Below, in pieces: positions 1 to 8,271 of a DNA stretch of 64,000 nt. Below the pieces are notes generated by a model. That model was not told the DNA's origin. It did not search any database and saw nothing but the letters and a program-made list of their open reading frames with translations. The stretch covers positions 124,001 to 188,000 of the forward strand of contig NZ_FNNU01000001.1 in the NCBI RefSeq assembly GCF_900106975.1, read 5' to 3'. This DNA is from Pseudomonas kuykendallii. Lineage in GTDB: Bacteria > Pseudomonadota > Gammaproteobacteria > Pseudomonadales > Pseudomonadaceae. Positions within the stretch are counted from its first letter, which is position 1. Each line of letters opens with the position of its first letter. The translations under genes were made by a program, and so were the position numbers.

Positions 1-1310
1 TGCACGTGGTGGCCCTCGAACAGGGTGAAGTCGCAGTCGCTGTGCTGGGTGGCGGCGCTGATGGTGTGCGCCTCGTTGGGGTCGAAGATGACGATGTCGG
101 CGTCGCTGCCGACGGCGATGGTGCCCTTGCGCGGGAACAGCCCGAAGAGCTTGGCCGGCGCGGTGGACATCAGCTCGACGAAGCGATTGAGCGAGATCCG
201 TCCATTGCGCACGCCGCCGTCGTAGACCACGGTCATGCGCGTTTCCACACCCGGCACGCCGTTGGGGATCCTGGAGAAATCGTCGCGGCCCAGCGGCTTC
301 TGGTTGACCTTGCCCAGATGCCCTTCCTTCAGGCAGTACGGGCAGTGGTCGGTGGAGACCAGTTGCAGGTCGTCGGTCTTCAGCGCGGTCCACAGCGCAT
401 TCTGCGAATCCTTCGAGCGCAGCGGCGGGCTCATGACGAAGCGTGCGTGTTCGTAGGTGTCCTCGGCGTCGCTCGCGGCATAGGCCGAGTCGTCGAAGAA
501 CAGGTAGTGCGGGCAGGTCTCGGCGAACACCGGGATGCCCAGGTCGCGGGCCTCGACGACGTGCTTGAGCGCCTCCTTGGCCGACAGGTGAACGAAATAC
601 ACCGGCGCCTCGGCCAGTTCGGCGAGCTTGATGCCGCGATGGGTCGCCTCGCCTTCGAGGATCGCCGGACGGGTCAGCGCGTGGTGGCGCGGCGACGTGT
701 GCCCCTGGGCCAGCGCCTCGCGGATCAGCAGGTCGACCACGGTGCCGTTTTCCGCGTGCAGGGCGATCATCCCGCCGTGCTGGCCGACCATGCGCATGGC
801 TTGGAAGATCGCCGCGTCGTCGGACATCACGGTGCCGGGATAGGCCATGAACATCTTGAAGCTCGACACCCCCTCGTGACGGATGGCGTGGCGCATGTCG
901 GCCAGTACCTGCTCGTCGACCTGGGTGACGATGACGTGGAAGCCGTAGTCGATGCTGGCGGTGGAGGCGGCCTTGGACTGCGCGCGCTCGATCGCCTGCA
1001 GCGGGCTTGTGCCGGGAATCTGCAGGGCGAAGTCGATGATCGTGGTGGTGCCGCCGTGGGCCGCCGAACGCGTGCCGGATGCGAAGTTGTCGGCGGTCAC
1101 CGAGGGGCCGAAGGTGTTTTCCATGTGCGTGTGGCAGTCCACGCCACCGGGGAACACCAGCATGCCGGCCGCGTCGATCACCCGCGTGTCGCTGCCGGCC
1201 GGCAACTGGCGGCCGATGGCGACGATCTGCTCGCCGTCCACCAGGATGTCGGCCGTGTAGTCGTCGACGGCGGTGACGATGCGGCCACCACGGATAAGGG
1301 TCAGAGACAT
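1..1310 (-). CDS. D-hydantoinase/dihydropyrimidinase family cyclic amidohydrolase (3' end outside window)
   Basis: Cytoplasmic dinuclear zinc amidohydrolase that should open cyclic amides (hydantoins, dihydropyrimidines or related rings) to N-carbamoyl acids. Seen: the frame is open from an ATG at 1310 to the window edge, so the C-terminus is missing. N-terminal motif GGVDCHTHME carries the HxH zinc pair, SSFKMFMAY carries the lysine that is carboxylated in this family, and VSTDHCPY carries the late metal/catalytic Asp. Its start overlaps the end of the upstream aldolase gene by 10 bp, so it is the fifth gene of the leftward operon that begins at 5126. Family assignment is firm. The substrate (hydantoin, dihydropyrimidine or other cyclic imide) cannot be read from sequence; the neighbouring amino-acid dehydrogenase and amino acid importer suggest a cyclic amino acid derivative (inference). 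Confidence 0.88.
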   Translation of the reverse strand, partial: MSLTLIRGGRIVTAVDDYTADILVDGEQIVAIGRQLPAGSDTRVIDAAGMLVFPGGVDCHTHMENTFGPSVTADNFASGTRSAAHGGTTTIIDFALQIPGTSPLQAIERAQSKAASTASIDYGFHVIVTQVDEQVLADMRHAIRHEGVSSFKMFMAYPGTVMSDDAAIFQAMRMVGQHGGMIALHAENGTVVDLLIREALAQGHTSPRHHALTRPAILEGEATHRGIKLAELAEAPVYFVHLSAKEALKHVVEARDLGIPVFAETCPHYLFFDDSAYAASDAEDTYEHARFVMSPPLRSKDSQNALWTALKTDDLQLVSTDHCPYCLKEGHLGKVNQKPLGRDDFSRIPNGVPGVETRMTVVYDGGVRNGRISLNRFVELMSTAPAKLFGLFPRKGTIAVGSDADIVIFDPNEAHTISAATQHSDCDFTLFEGHHV

Positions 1311-2281
1311 GCTTCACTCCGGTCTGCTTGGGCGTTGTTGGCGAAGGCGCGGGCATGCTCGAGGGCAGCTTGCAGGCGCTGGTACTGGAGGCTGTCGATC
1401 AGCGGCACCGGCGGGCGCATGGCCGCGCTGGGGAAGTGCCCGAGCATGTGCAGGCAGGCCTTGAGACGCGCGTTGGCGTGGGTGCCGGGGGCGGTGCCGT
1501 AGATCGCCCTGGCCAGCGGATAGACGTGTTCGTGCAGGCGCTGCGCCTCGCCGAGGTCCTTCGCCGCCACCGCGCGGTAGAGCGCGACGACCAGTTCGGG
1601 AACCACGGCCGCGAGGCTGACCAGGCTGCCTTCGGTGCCGAGGGCGAAACAGGTGAACAGGTGCTCGTCACCCGAGGCCATCACCGCCACGTGCGGCGCG
1701 ACCTCCTTCACCAGCCGGCGGTTGGCGTCGTAGGCGGCGGTTTCCCAGCTGCCCTCCTTCACCGCCACCACCTCCGGCAGCGCCACCAGCGCGGCGAGGA
1801 TCTGCGCGGTGTAGGCCATGCCGCCGGTGCCCACACCGGCCTGGTAGAGCATCAGCGGCAACTGCGCGTTGGCATTGGCGATGCGGTGGTGATTGACCAC
1901 CGTGGCGAGGTCGGTGGACAGCGTCCAGGAGTACGGCGGGAACAGCAGGATCGAATCGGCGCCAGCCTGTTTGGCATCGTCGGCCTGGGCCTGGGCGTCG
2001 TAGCTGTCCTCGGAGTTGACCCCGGCGACGATGATCGAGTCGGCTGGGCAGACCGCGCGGGCGATCTCCACCACGCGGCGTTTGTCCTTGCGCGAGAGGG
2101 CGAAATTTTCCCCGGCGTGACCGTTGATCAGCAGCCCGCGGATGCCGTCGACCCGGGCGATCTCGCCCATGTGCCGCGCCAGGCTGTCTTCGTCGAGCAG
2201 GCGTCCGTCGTTGTCCATCGGGCACAGCGTGGCCGCGTAGATGCCGTGGAAGGGATGTGGCTGGAGTGGGCTCATGCGCAT
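1301..2281 (-). CDS. Dihydrodipicolinate synthase (DapA/NAL) family aldolase
   Basis: TIM-barrel class I aldolase/dehydratase family protein, about 326 aa, the usual length. Seen: INGHAGE replaces the canonical GTTGE pyruvate-binding loop, the catalytic Tyr region is LMLYQAG, and the Schiff-base lysine is in VAVKEGSWE. Family members include lysine-biosynthetic DapA and catabolic enzymes such as the pyrroline-hydroxycarboxylate deaminase of hydroxyproline breakdown. Placement between an FAD amino-acid dehydrogenase and a hydantoinase argues for a catabolic role. Two starts are possible: ATG at 2281 and ATG at 2275; neither has a strong ribosome site. Both lie just downstream of the preceding gene's stop at 2286, and I took the longer. 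It overlaps the hydantoinase start by 10 bp, indicating translational coupling. Confidence 0.85.
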   Translation of the reverse strand: MRMSPLQPHPFHGIYAATLCPMDNDGRLLDEDSLARHMGEIARVDGIRGLLINGHAGENFALSRKDKRRVVEIARAVCPADSIIVAGVNSEDSYDAQAQADDAKQAGADSILLFPPYSWTLSTDLATVVNHHRIANANAQLPLMLYQAGVGTGGMAYTAQILAALVALPEVVAVKEGSWETAAYDANRRLVKEVAPHVAVMASGDEHLFTCFALGTEGSLVSLAAVVPELVVALYRAVAAKDLGEAQRLHEHVYPLARAIYGTAPGTHANARLKACLHMLGHFPSAAMRPPVPLIDSLQYQRLQAALEHARAFANNAQADRSEACL

Positions 2282-2285
2282 CGTC

Positions 2286-3434
2286 TCAGTGGGTCTGTGC
2301 GGGGACGCCCGGCGTTGCAAGCAGCCGGGCCGGATCGAAAAGGGGCATTTCCGGCGTCTCGCCGAGGATGCGCTGGGCCAGCAACTTGCCCATGTAGGGG
2401 CCGCTGGTGTAGCCGGAATGCACGCAGCCGATGACGTAGGCCTCGTCGAGCCCGGGCAACGCGCCGAGCATCGGCATGGCGTCAGCGGTTTCCGATTCCA
2501 GGCCCAGCCAGATGCGCGCCACGCGAGCGTCGGCGAGCGCCGGGATGACGTGCTGGGCCAGGCGCAGGTTGCCGATCAGGTTCGCCGGAATGGTCTCCAC
2601 GCCGCCGCGCTCGCGGTCGCCGAGGCCCTGCCAGCCGCCACCGATGAGCACGCTGCCGTTGGCGAACTGCTTCATCGAGAGCAGCCCGCTGGCGATGCTC
2701 AGCACCGTGCGCATCACCGGCGGCATGCGCTCGGTGACGATCAGCTGGTTGATCAGGGTCTTCACCGGGATGTGTACGTCGAGCAGCGCCAGCAGCGGCT
2801 CCAGCCAGACGCCGCCGGCGAGTACCAGGCGCGTGGCGTCGAAGCTCACGGCGCCGTCCAGGCCGTGCACGCGGTAGCCGCCGGCGAGGCGCTCGACGCG
2901 CGTCACCGGCGTCTGCTCGACGATGCGCACGCCGGCCGCGCTGAGCGCGGCGTGGTAGGCGCGGCCGGTCAGGTAGGCACTGGCGAAACCGTCGGTGGTG
3001 CAGTGCGCGGCTTCGAGCACGGCCGGATTGAGGCCGGGCTCGATGGCGCAGGCGGCGGTCGGATCGAGCAGGTCGATCTGCGCGCCGTATTCGCGGCGGG
3101 CCGCGGCGCGGGCGGCGAGAATCTCCCGCTCGTTGTCGGTGAAGGCCAGCGACAGGCCCGGCGCGGCGGTGGCCAGCACGCCCTGGCCGAGCCAGGTTTC
3201 GGGGTGCATCCACATGCTCCACGCCTGGATCGCGTAAGGCACCAGCGCGGCGCGGGTCATGTGCAGGGTCAGGGTTCCGGCATTCACCCCGGAGGCGCTG
3301 CGGCACAGCGCGTCGCGCTCCACCAGCACCACGCGCATGCCGGCGCGGGCGAGGAACAGCGCGGTGGTGCAGCCCATCACGCCGCCGCCGACCACGCAGA
3401 CGTCGAAGCCCTGGGAAGTGTTGGAGGAAGTCAT
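2286..3434 (-). CDS. FAD-dependent amino acid oxidase/dehydrogenase, DadA/HcnC-like subunit
   Basis: About 382 aa flavoprotein of the DAO/DadA fold. The N-terminal dinucleotide motif VVGGGVMGC lies at about residues 12-20, and the C-terminal FAD-contact region GCVHSGYTSGPYMGKLLA is present. Family: HcnC, the opine oxidase B subunit and D-hydroxyproline dehydrogenase subunits, which oxidise an amine to an imine together with an FAD/NAD-BFD partner and a ferredoxin-like partner; both partners are the next two genes upstream. Its ATG at 3434 overlaps the upstream stop (TGATG), so translation is coupled. An open frame extends further upstream but only duplicates another frame of the upstream gene. 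The amine substrate is unknown. The product would plausibly feed the DHDPS-like enzyme encoded next. Confidence 0.85.
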   Translation of the reverse strand: MTSSNTSQGFDVCVVGGGVMGCTTALFLARAGMRVVLVERDALCRSASGVNAGTLTLHMTRAALVPYAIQAWSMWMHPETWLGQGVLATAAPGLSLAFTDNEREILAARAAARREYGAQIDLLDPTAACAIEPGLNPAVLEAAHCTTDGFASAYLTGRAYHAALSAAGVRIVEQTPVTRVERLAGGYRVHGLDGAVSFDATRLVLAGGVWLEPLLALLDVHIPVKTLINQLIVTERMPPVMRTVLSIASGLLSMKQFANGSVLIGGGWQGLGDRERGGVETIPANLIGNLRLAQHVIPALADARVARIWLGLESETADAMPMLGALPGLDEAYVIGCVHSGYTSGPYMGKLLAQRILGETPEMPLFDPARLLATPGVPAQTH

Positions 3435-4852
3435 CACAGCGGCGCCGCCTTGGGGATCGGAATGTCGGCGTAGACGAACGCGCCGGTCAGCGCGCCGACG
3501 GTCATCGGCCGCAACGGCGTGCGCGCGGAGAAGATGCCGACGGCCTCGCGCGGCACGTCCAGCCGGGTCGCCAGCAGTTCGGCGGCGACGTCGCCGCAGG
3601 TGCGGCCCTGGCACGGGCCCATGCCGCAGCGCGTCCAGGCCTTGAGCTGGTTGACGTCACGCGCGCCGGCGTCGCAGGCGGCGTCGATTTCGCCACGGGT
3701 GACGTCTTCGCAGCGGCAGATGATGGTGTCGGCCGCGATGCCTTGCACATGGCCCTCGCGCAGCGCCATCAGGCGCGCCATCGCATGGCCGAAACGTGCG
3801 GCGCGGGCGTGGCGCCGCTGCGCCTGGCCCAGCGCCGGGTCGAGCGACCCGGCCGCCGCGCCCAGCTCGCGTGCACAGGCGAGGCCCGCCAGCGTGCCGT
3901 GTTCCGCGGCGGCCGCGGCACCGGCGATGCCGGCGGCGTCGCCGACGACATAGAGACGCTCGCGGGAAGTCCGCCCGCAATCATCGGTGATCGCGACCCA
4001 GCCACCGGCCTTGCGCGAATAACGGTGCCGGGCATGCAGCAGGCGGGTGATTTCGGTGGCCGGCGTGAGCCCGTGACCGACCGCCACGCAATCCACCAGC
4101 ACCTGCTTGCGCTCGCCGGGCAAGGCACGCCCGGCGCGGTCGCAGGGCGCCAGCTCGGCGCGCAGGCGCTCGCCCTCGGGAATGACCCGCACCAGCGTGT
4201 GCCGCGCATACAGCGGCGTTCGCGAACGGCGAATCGCCCAGGCCCAGGCCAGGCCCTGGCGCAGGATGTCCGGGCGCGCCAGCATCGCCGGCAGCGCGCG
4301 CAGCCAGTCGCCGAAACCGGCCACGTCGACGATCCCGCGCAGTTCGCCACCGGCCTTCAGGGTGCCGGCCGCGACCGCCGCCAGCAGCGGCCCGCAGCCG
4401 GCCACCAGGGTGGTCTTGCCGGGCAGGACTTTCTGCGACTTGAGCAGGATGGTGGCGGCGGCCAGGCCGATCACGCCCGGCGTGGTCCAGCCCTCGAACG
4501 GCACGACGCGCTCGGTGGTGCCGGAGGCCACCACCAGTGCCCGCGACGTACAGCTCAGCGAACCCTGCGGGCCGACCGCATCGACCTGGAAGTCGGCAGT
4601 CACCGCCCACACCTGATGACCGAGGAAGGCGCTCACCCGGCTCTTCGCCAGGGCCTCGCGCAAGGCGTCGCCGGCCTGGCGCTCGGCGCTGTCATCGGTC
4701 GTCCCGGCGAACGCCGGCGCTCGGTAGACCTGCCCGCCCGCCGCGCGATTCTCGTCGAACAGGGCGACGCGCAGCCCCGCGGCGGACGCCGCCAGCGCGG
4801 CATTGACGCCGGCCGGACCGGCGCCGAGAACGATGAGGTCGTAGTCAGTCAT
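3434..4852 (-). CDS. FAD/NAD(P) oxidoreductase with C-terminal BFD-type [2Fe-2S] domain (HcnB/opine oxidase A-like)
   Basis: About 472 aa, the usual length for HcnB/OoxA-type subunits. Seen: N-terminal FAD motif VLGAGPAGVNAA (residues 7-18) followed by the redox-partner motif GGQVYRAP; a second nucleotide-binding region around residues 150-165 (VAGCGPLLAAVAAG); FAD-closing motif YVVGDAAGIAG; and a C-terminal BFD/[2Fe-2S] module with CRCEDVTRGEI followed by CGMGPCQGRTC, giving the four ligating cysteines. It should pass electrons from the DadA-like subunit through Fe-S to an acceptor. Start ATG at 4852 overlaps the upstream ferredoxin-like gene by 8 bp. Being a true hydrogen cyanide synthase subunit is possible from homology but unlikely in this amino-acid-catabolic context. 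Confidence 0.86.
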   Translation of the reverse strand: MTDYDLIVLGAGPAGVNAALAASAAGLRVALFDENRAAGGQVYRAPAFAGTTDDSAERQAGDALREALAKSRVSAFLGHQVWAVTADFQVDAVGPQGSLSCTSRALVVASGTTERVVPFEGWTTPGVIGLAAATILLKSQKVLPGKTTLVAGCGPLLAAVAAGTLKAGGELRGIVDVAGFGDWLRALPAMLARPDILRQGLAWAWAIRRSRTPLYARHTLVRVIPEGERLRAELAPCDRAGRALPGERKQVLVDCVAVGHGLTPATEITRLLHARHRYSRKAGGWVAITDDCGRTSRERLYVVGDAAGIAGAAAAAEHGTLAGLACARELGAAAGSLDPALGQAQRRHARAARFGHAMARLMALREGHVQGIAADTIICRCEDVTRGEIDAACDAGARDVNQLKAWTRCGMGPCQGRTCGDVAAELLATRLDVPREAVGIFSARTPLRPMTVGALTGAFVYADIPIPKAAPL

Positions 4853-5126
4853 GCAGGCCGACCTCAGCTACGCGGCTCACCGAAAGGCCTTCGCTGACTT
4901 CGGTCTGGCAGGCCAGCACGCGGCGGCCGTCGACCATCACCAGGCACTCCTGGCACGAGCCCATCAGGCAGAACATGCCGCGCGGCTGCTGCTCGCGCGG
5001 GCTTTCGCGCAGGCCGCGCACGCCTTCGGCGAAGAGTGCCGCGGCGACGCTCTGGCCGGCGCGGGCAGAGTAGCGGCGGCCCTCGAAGTGGAAATCGACG
5101 ACGACCCCACGGTTTGCATCTTGCAT
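4845..5126 (-). CDS. Small [2Fe-2S] ferredoxin-like subunit (HcnA-like)
   Basis: 93 aa plant-type 2Fe-2S domain protein. Seen: CLMGSCQECLVMVDGRRVLACQT holds the CxxxxCxxC-type cluster ligands plus the distal Cys (split here: CLMGSCQEC then ACQT), with a preceding AGQSVAAALFAEG helix typical of HcnA/opine oxidase gamma subunits. It is the first gene of the leftward five-gene operon and is coupled to the next gene by an 8-bp overlap. With the two downstream flavoproteins it forms the three-part membrane-linked amine dehydrogenase seen for hydrogen cyanide synthase, opine oxidase and D-hydroxyproline dehydrogenase. Expression should be controlled from the shared divergent region upstream, which holds the operator-like palindrome at 5192. 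Confidence 0.85.
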   Translation of the reverse strand: MQDANRGVVVDFHFEGRRYSARAGQSVAAALFAEGVRGLRESPREQQPRGMFCLMGSCQECLVMVDGRRVLACQTEVSEGLSVSRVAEVGLHD

Positions 5127-5166
5127 GGCGTATCCCGGTACTGGCGGGCCCTGGAACCGGCCCCGC

Positions 5167-5210
5167 TTGACAAGTCTTACGCCATGCTATCGTATATGTT
5201 CCGTATACGC
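5167..5210. promoter_or_regulatory. Divergent promoter with GntR operator-like palindrome
   Basis: The gap between the ferredoxin-like gene and the transporter contains a perfect -35-like TTGACA at 5167-5172 and, at 5192-5210, GTATATGTTCCGTATACGC, an inverted repeat GTATA-N7-TATAC. A 16/19 copy lies in front of the GntR gene at 10261. Position and palindromy fit an operator for the GntR/FCD regulator that represses both arms. The -10 element is not clear because the operator covers the expected place. Confidence 0.6.
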
Positions 5211-5290
5211 AAAATACGCGAACGATAGATTCCAGCGAACGAAGCGCCTCTTCCGCCCTGGCCCAGCCGATCCCTCCAAGGAGTTAGCAC

Positions 5291-6112
5291 ATGAAGCGAC
5301 CCCAAGCCCTTAGCCATTTATTGACTGCAGGGCTCATCGCCTGCGCAGTGTTCGGCTCGATGAACGCCAGCGCCCGCTCGCTCGACGAGATCATGCAATC
5401 GAAGACGCTCATCGTCGGGGTCAACCCGAACCTGCCGCCGCTGGGCGTTTACGACGAGAAGAACGAGATCTCCGGCTTCGATGTCTCGGTCGCACGCAAG
5501 ATCGCCGACTCGATGGGCGTGAAACTGGAGCTGGTGCCGATCGGCTCGAACGACCGCGTGCCCTTCATCCTCTCGGACAAGATCGACGCGGTGATGGGCG
5601 GCATGACGCGCAACGCCGACCGTCTCAAGGTGGTCGACTTCACCGACCCGGTGAACACCGAAGTGCTGGGCATCCTCACCACCGAGGAAAAACCCTACAA
5701 GAGCTGGGAAGAGCTCAACGATCCGGCGGTGCGCCTGGTGCAGGTGCGCGGCACCACGCCGGTCAAGCTGATCCAGGAGAAGATTCCGAAGGCCCAGCTG
5801 CTGATCCTCGACAACTACCCGGATGCCGTGCGCGCCATCGCCCAGGGCCGTGCCGACGCGCTGATCGACGTGCTCGACTTCATGCTCAGCTACACCAAGA
5901 ACTACTCGACCAAATGGCGCGTGGTGGATGCACCGATCGAGGTCGACTACGACTGCATCGGCGTGCAGAAAGGCAACACCGAACTCACCGCGCGGCTGAA
6001 CAGCGAGATCGCTACGCTGCACAAGTCCGGCTTCATCGCCGAAAGCTGGAAGAAGTGGTTCGGCAGCGCGATGCTGCATGATCCGACCGCCGCGCCCGCT
6101 GCCGCCCAGTAG
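5291..6112 (+). CDS. Periplasmic amino acid-binding protein of ABC importer
   Basis: 273 aa SBP_bac_3 family protein. Seen: an ATG preceded by AAGGAG; a Sec signal peptide (MKRPQALSHLLTAGLIACAV then SMNASA, cleavage near residue 28); the mature domain starts with the typical LDEIMQSKTLIVGVNPNLPP, followed by PLGVYD and ISGFDVSVARKIAD, the conserved family start. It captures a polar or acidic amino acid-like ligand and delivers it to the two permeases and the ATPase encoded next. It is separated from the first permease by a 73-nt gap with a strong hairpin, a common arrangement giving more binding protein than permease. Ligand unknown. Confidence 0.92.
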   Translation: MKRPQALSHLLTAGLIACAVFGSMNASARSLDEIMQSKTLIVGVNPNLPPLGVYDEKNEISGFDVSVARKIADSMGVKLELVPIGSNDRVPFILSDKIDAVMGGMTRNADRLKVVDFTDPVNTEVLGILTTEEKPYKSWEELNDPAVRLVQVRGTTPVKLIQEKIPKAQLLILDNYPDAVRAIAQGRADALIDVLDFMLSYTKNYSTKWRVVDAPIEVDYDCIGVQKGNTELTARLNSEIATLHKSGFIAESWKKWFGSAMLHDPTAAPAAAQ

Positions 6113-6129
6113 CGCTTCCTGAAACAGAC

Positions 6130-6161
6130 GACGACGCCCGCCATCCGCAGCGGGCGTCGTC
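6130..6161 (+). terminator. Intra-operon hairpin after binding-protein gene
   Basis: Perfect 12-bp stem (6130-6141 with 6150-6161) and 8-nt loop, without a following T run. It lies between the binding protein and permease genes. Best read as an mRNA-stabilising or partial-termination structure rather than a full terminator, since the transporter genes downstream belong to the same unit. Confidence 0.6.
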
Positions 6162-6185
6162 TCATCCGTCGAGTAAACCCTTGCG

Positions 6186-6854
6186 ATGACCCTGAATTTC
6201 CAACCCCTGCTCGAGCAGTGGCCCTATCTGCTCGGCGGCGCCTGGATCAGCCTGCAGATCGCCGTGCTGGCGTTCGCCTTCGGCATGCTCATCGGCCTGC
6301 TCTGCGCGGCCGTGCTGCGCTATGGCCCGCGCTTCGCCCGCAGGATCGTCAGCGCCTACGTGATCTTCGCCACCAACACCCCGCAACTGGTGCAGATCTA
6401 CTTCCTGTTCTTCGCCCTGCCGGAGGTCGGCGTAACGCTCTCGCCGTTCACCGCGGTGCTGATCGGCGCGACCTTCAACGCCGGCGCCTACCTCTGCGAG
6501 ATCCAGCGCGCCGGCTTCGACTCGGTTCGCCAGATGGAGATCGAGGCGGCCGAGGTGCTGGGCTTCTCGACGCCGCAGATCATTCGCCACGTGATCCTCC
6601 CGCACGTGCTGAAGGTGATGTTCCCGCCCCTGTCCAACCAGTTCATCGTGATGACCCTGGGCACCTCGATGGCCTCGATCTTCGGCGTCGAGGAACTCAC
6701 CGGGCGCACCTACAACCTGAGCTCGCAGACCTACCTGTCGGTGGAGGCGTTCTCCATCGCCGCGGTGCTCTACATCGCCATCACGCTGATCGCCACGCTG
6801 GTCCTGGCGAGCGCCGGGCGCTACCTGTTCCGCGCCAAGATAAAGGCCTTCTGA
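6186..6854 (+). CDS. Polar amino acid ABC transporter permease (HisM/GltK type), first subunit
   Basis: 222 aa inner-membrane permease of the His/Glu/Gln/Arg/opine family. Seen: about five hydrophobic segments, an early LLGGAWISLQIAVLAFAFGM helix, and the ATPase-contact EAA loop around EIEAAEVLGFSTPQIIRHVI with the conserved spacing to ILPHVLKVMFPPLSNQF. It should form a heterodimer with the next gene product. Its stop overlaps the next ATG (TGATG at 6852-6856), so the two are translationally coupled. No specific ligand can be assigned. Confidence 0.92.
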   Translation: MTLNFQPLLEQWPYLLGGAWISLQIAVLAFAFGMLIGLLCAAVLRYGPRFARRIVSAYVIFATNTPQLVQIYFLFFALPEVGVTLSPFTAVLIGATFNAGAYLCEIQRAGFDSVRQMEIEAAEVLGFSTPQIIRHVILPHVLKVMFPPLSNQFIVMTLGTSMASIFGVEELTGRTYNLSSQTYLSVEAFSIAAVLYIAITLIATLVLASAGRYLFRAKIKAF

Positions 6855-7540
6855 TGTCCGACTTCCACCTGGCCGAGCTGTTTTCCTATTACAACGTCGT
6901 GCTGCTGCTCAAGGGGCTCGCGGCGACCTTCCTGCTCTCGGTGATCGGCTGCTTCGCCGGTTTCGTCGCCGGCTTCGTCATCGCCATCCTGCGTATGACC
7001 CGGTCGCTGGCCCTCGCACCGCTGCGCGCGGCGGCGTTCACCTACTGTTTCCTGTTCCGGAGGATTCCGTTCCTGGTCACGCTGATGCTGGTGTTCTTCG
7101 CCAGCCAGTCGTCGAAGCTCGAGCTGTCGACCTTCTCCGTGGCGCTGGTCAGCGTCTGCCTGATCGCCGCCGCCTACCTCGGCGAGATCATCCGCAGCGG
7201 CCTGGAATCGGTGCACAAGAACCAGTGGGAAGCCGCGCAGACGCTCAACTTCAGCTACCTGGAAAGCCTGCGCCACGTGATCGTCCCGCAGGCCTGGCCG
7301 ATCATCGTGCCGCCGACCTTCAGCTTCTTCGTGATGTTCATCAAGGACACCGCGCTGGCCTCGCAGATCGGCGTGATGGAGCTGACCTCGGCGAGCAAGG
7401 TGCTCACCAACAAGGGCTTTTCGGCCGCGCTGGTCTACGGGACGGTACTGGTCCTGTATTTCCTGATCTCTTACCCGCTGTCGCGCTTAGGTAAGCGCCT
7501 GGAGAACTCTCTTGCCGCAACTCGAAATCGTCGACCTTAA
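6854..7540 (+). CDS. Polar amino acid ABC transporter permease, second subunit
   Basis: 228 aa permease of the same family as the preceding gene. The start is the ATG overlapping the previous stop; an open frame continues upstream but only mirrors the first permease. Seen: MSDFHLAELFSYYNVVLLLK start, family helix GLAATFLLSVIGCFAGF, EAA loop QWEAAQTLNFSYLESLRHVI followed by VPQAWPIIVPPTFSFF. It pairs with the first permease to form the channel. The 3' end overlaps the ATPase gene by 29 bp. Confidence 0.92.
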   Translation: MSDFHLAELFSYYNVVLLLKGLAATFLLSVIGCFAGFVAGFVIAILRMTRSLALAPLRAAAFTYCFLFRRIPFLVTLMLVFFASQSSKLELSTFSVALVSVCLIAAAYLGEIIRSGLESVHKNQWEAAQTLNFSYLESLRHVIVPQAWPIIVPPTFSFFVMFIKDTALASQIGVMELTSASKVLTNKGFSAALVYGTVLVLYFLISYPLSRLGKRLENSLAATRNRRP

Positions 7541-8249
7541 GGCTTCCTACGGGTCGCAGAAGGTACTCGAACACATCAACCTGTCCGTCGAGAAAGGCGA
7601 GATCGTCAGCCTGATCGGGCCTTCCGGCTCGGGCAAGAGCACCCTGCTGCGGGTTCTCATGGGCCTGCTGCCGCCCGAACAGGGCACGGTGCGCCTCGAC
7701 GGCAAGTCGGTGAACTACGCCAACAAGGCCGAGGTGCGCGAACTGCGCTCGTCCATCGCCATCGTCTTCCAGCAGTACAACCTGTTCCAGAACATGACCG
7801 TGCTGGAAAACGTGATGATCACCCCGACCCGCATCAAGGGCTGGCCGAAGGCGCAGGTGGAGGCCGACGCCATCCGCCTGCTGACCCGCGTCGGCCTGGC
7901 ACACCGCCTCAAGGCCTACCCGGACGAACTCTCCGGCGGCCAGCAGCAGCGCGTCGCCATCGCCCGCGCGCTGGCGCTGAAACCCGAGGTGCTGCTGCTC
8001 GACGAGGTCACCGCCGCGCTCGATCCGGAGCTGGTCACCGAGGTGCTCGACACCATTCGCGAACTCGCCTCCGAAGGCATCACGATGTTCATCGTCTCCC
8101 ATGAAATGAGCTTCGTCCGCGAGGTCTCGTCCAAGGTGGTGTTCATGGCCGATGGCCTGGTCGTGGAAAGCGGCTCACCGCAGCAGATATTCGATAACCC
8201 GCAGGAGCCGCGTGCGCGCGACTTCGTCGGCAAGATCCTTCGCCACTGA
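7512..8249 (+). CDS. Amino acid ABC transporter ATP-binding protein (TTG start)
   Basis: 245 aa GlnQ/HisP-type ATPase. Seen: Walker A GPSGSGKS (residues about 37-44), Q-loop VFQQYNLF, signature LSGGQQQRVAIARAL, Walker B VLLLDEVTAALD, and H-switch IVSHEM. The start is a TTG at 7512 with a GGAG at 7501-7504 and 7-nt spacing, and it overlaps the permease gene; no ATG lies close enough to retain the conserved N-terminal beta strand (PQLEIVDLKASYG). It powers the importer encoded by the three preceding genes. Confidence 0.93.
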   Translation: MPQLEIVDLKASYGSQKVLEHINLSVEKGEIVSLIGPSGSGKSTLLRVLMGLLPPEQGTVRLDGKSVNYANKAEVRELRSSIAIVFQQYNLFQNMTVLENVMITPTRIKGWPKAQVEADAIRLLTRVGLAHRLKAYPDELSGGQQQRVAIARALALKPEVLLLDEVTAALDPELVTEVLDTIRELASEGITMFIVSHEMSFVREVSSKVVFMADGLVVESGSPQQIFDNPQEPRARDFVGKILRH

Positions 8250-8271
8250 TCCCTCTTTCAGGTAGCCCCGC

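Noticed and set aside
2286-5126. Calling the three-subunit oxidase true hydrogen cyanide synthase hcnABC
   Set aside because: Same superfamily also includes opine and D-hydroxyproline dehydrogenases, and the operon context with aldolase, hydantoinase and importer points to amino acid catabolism.
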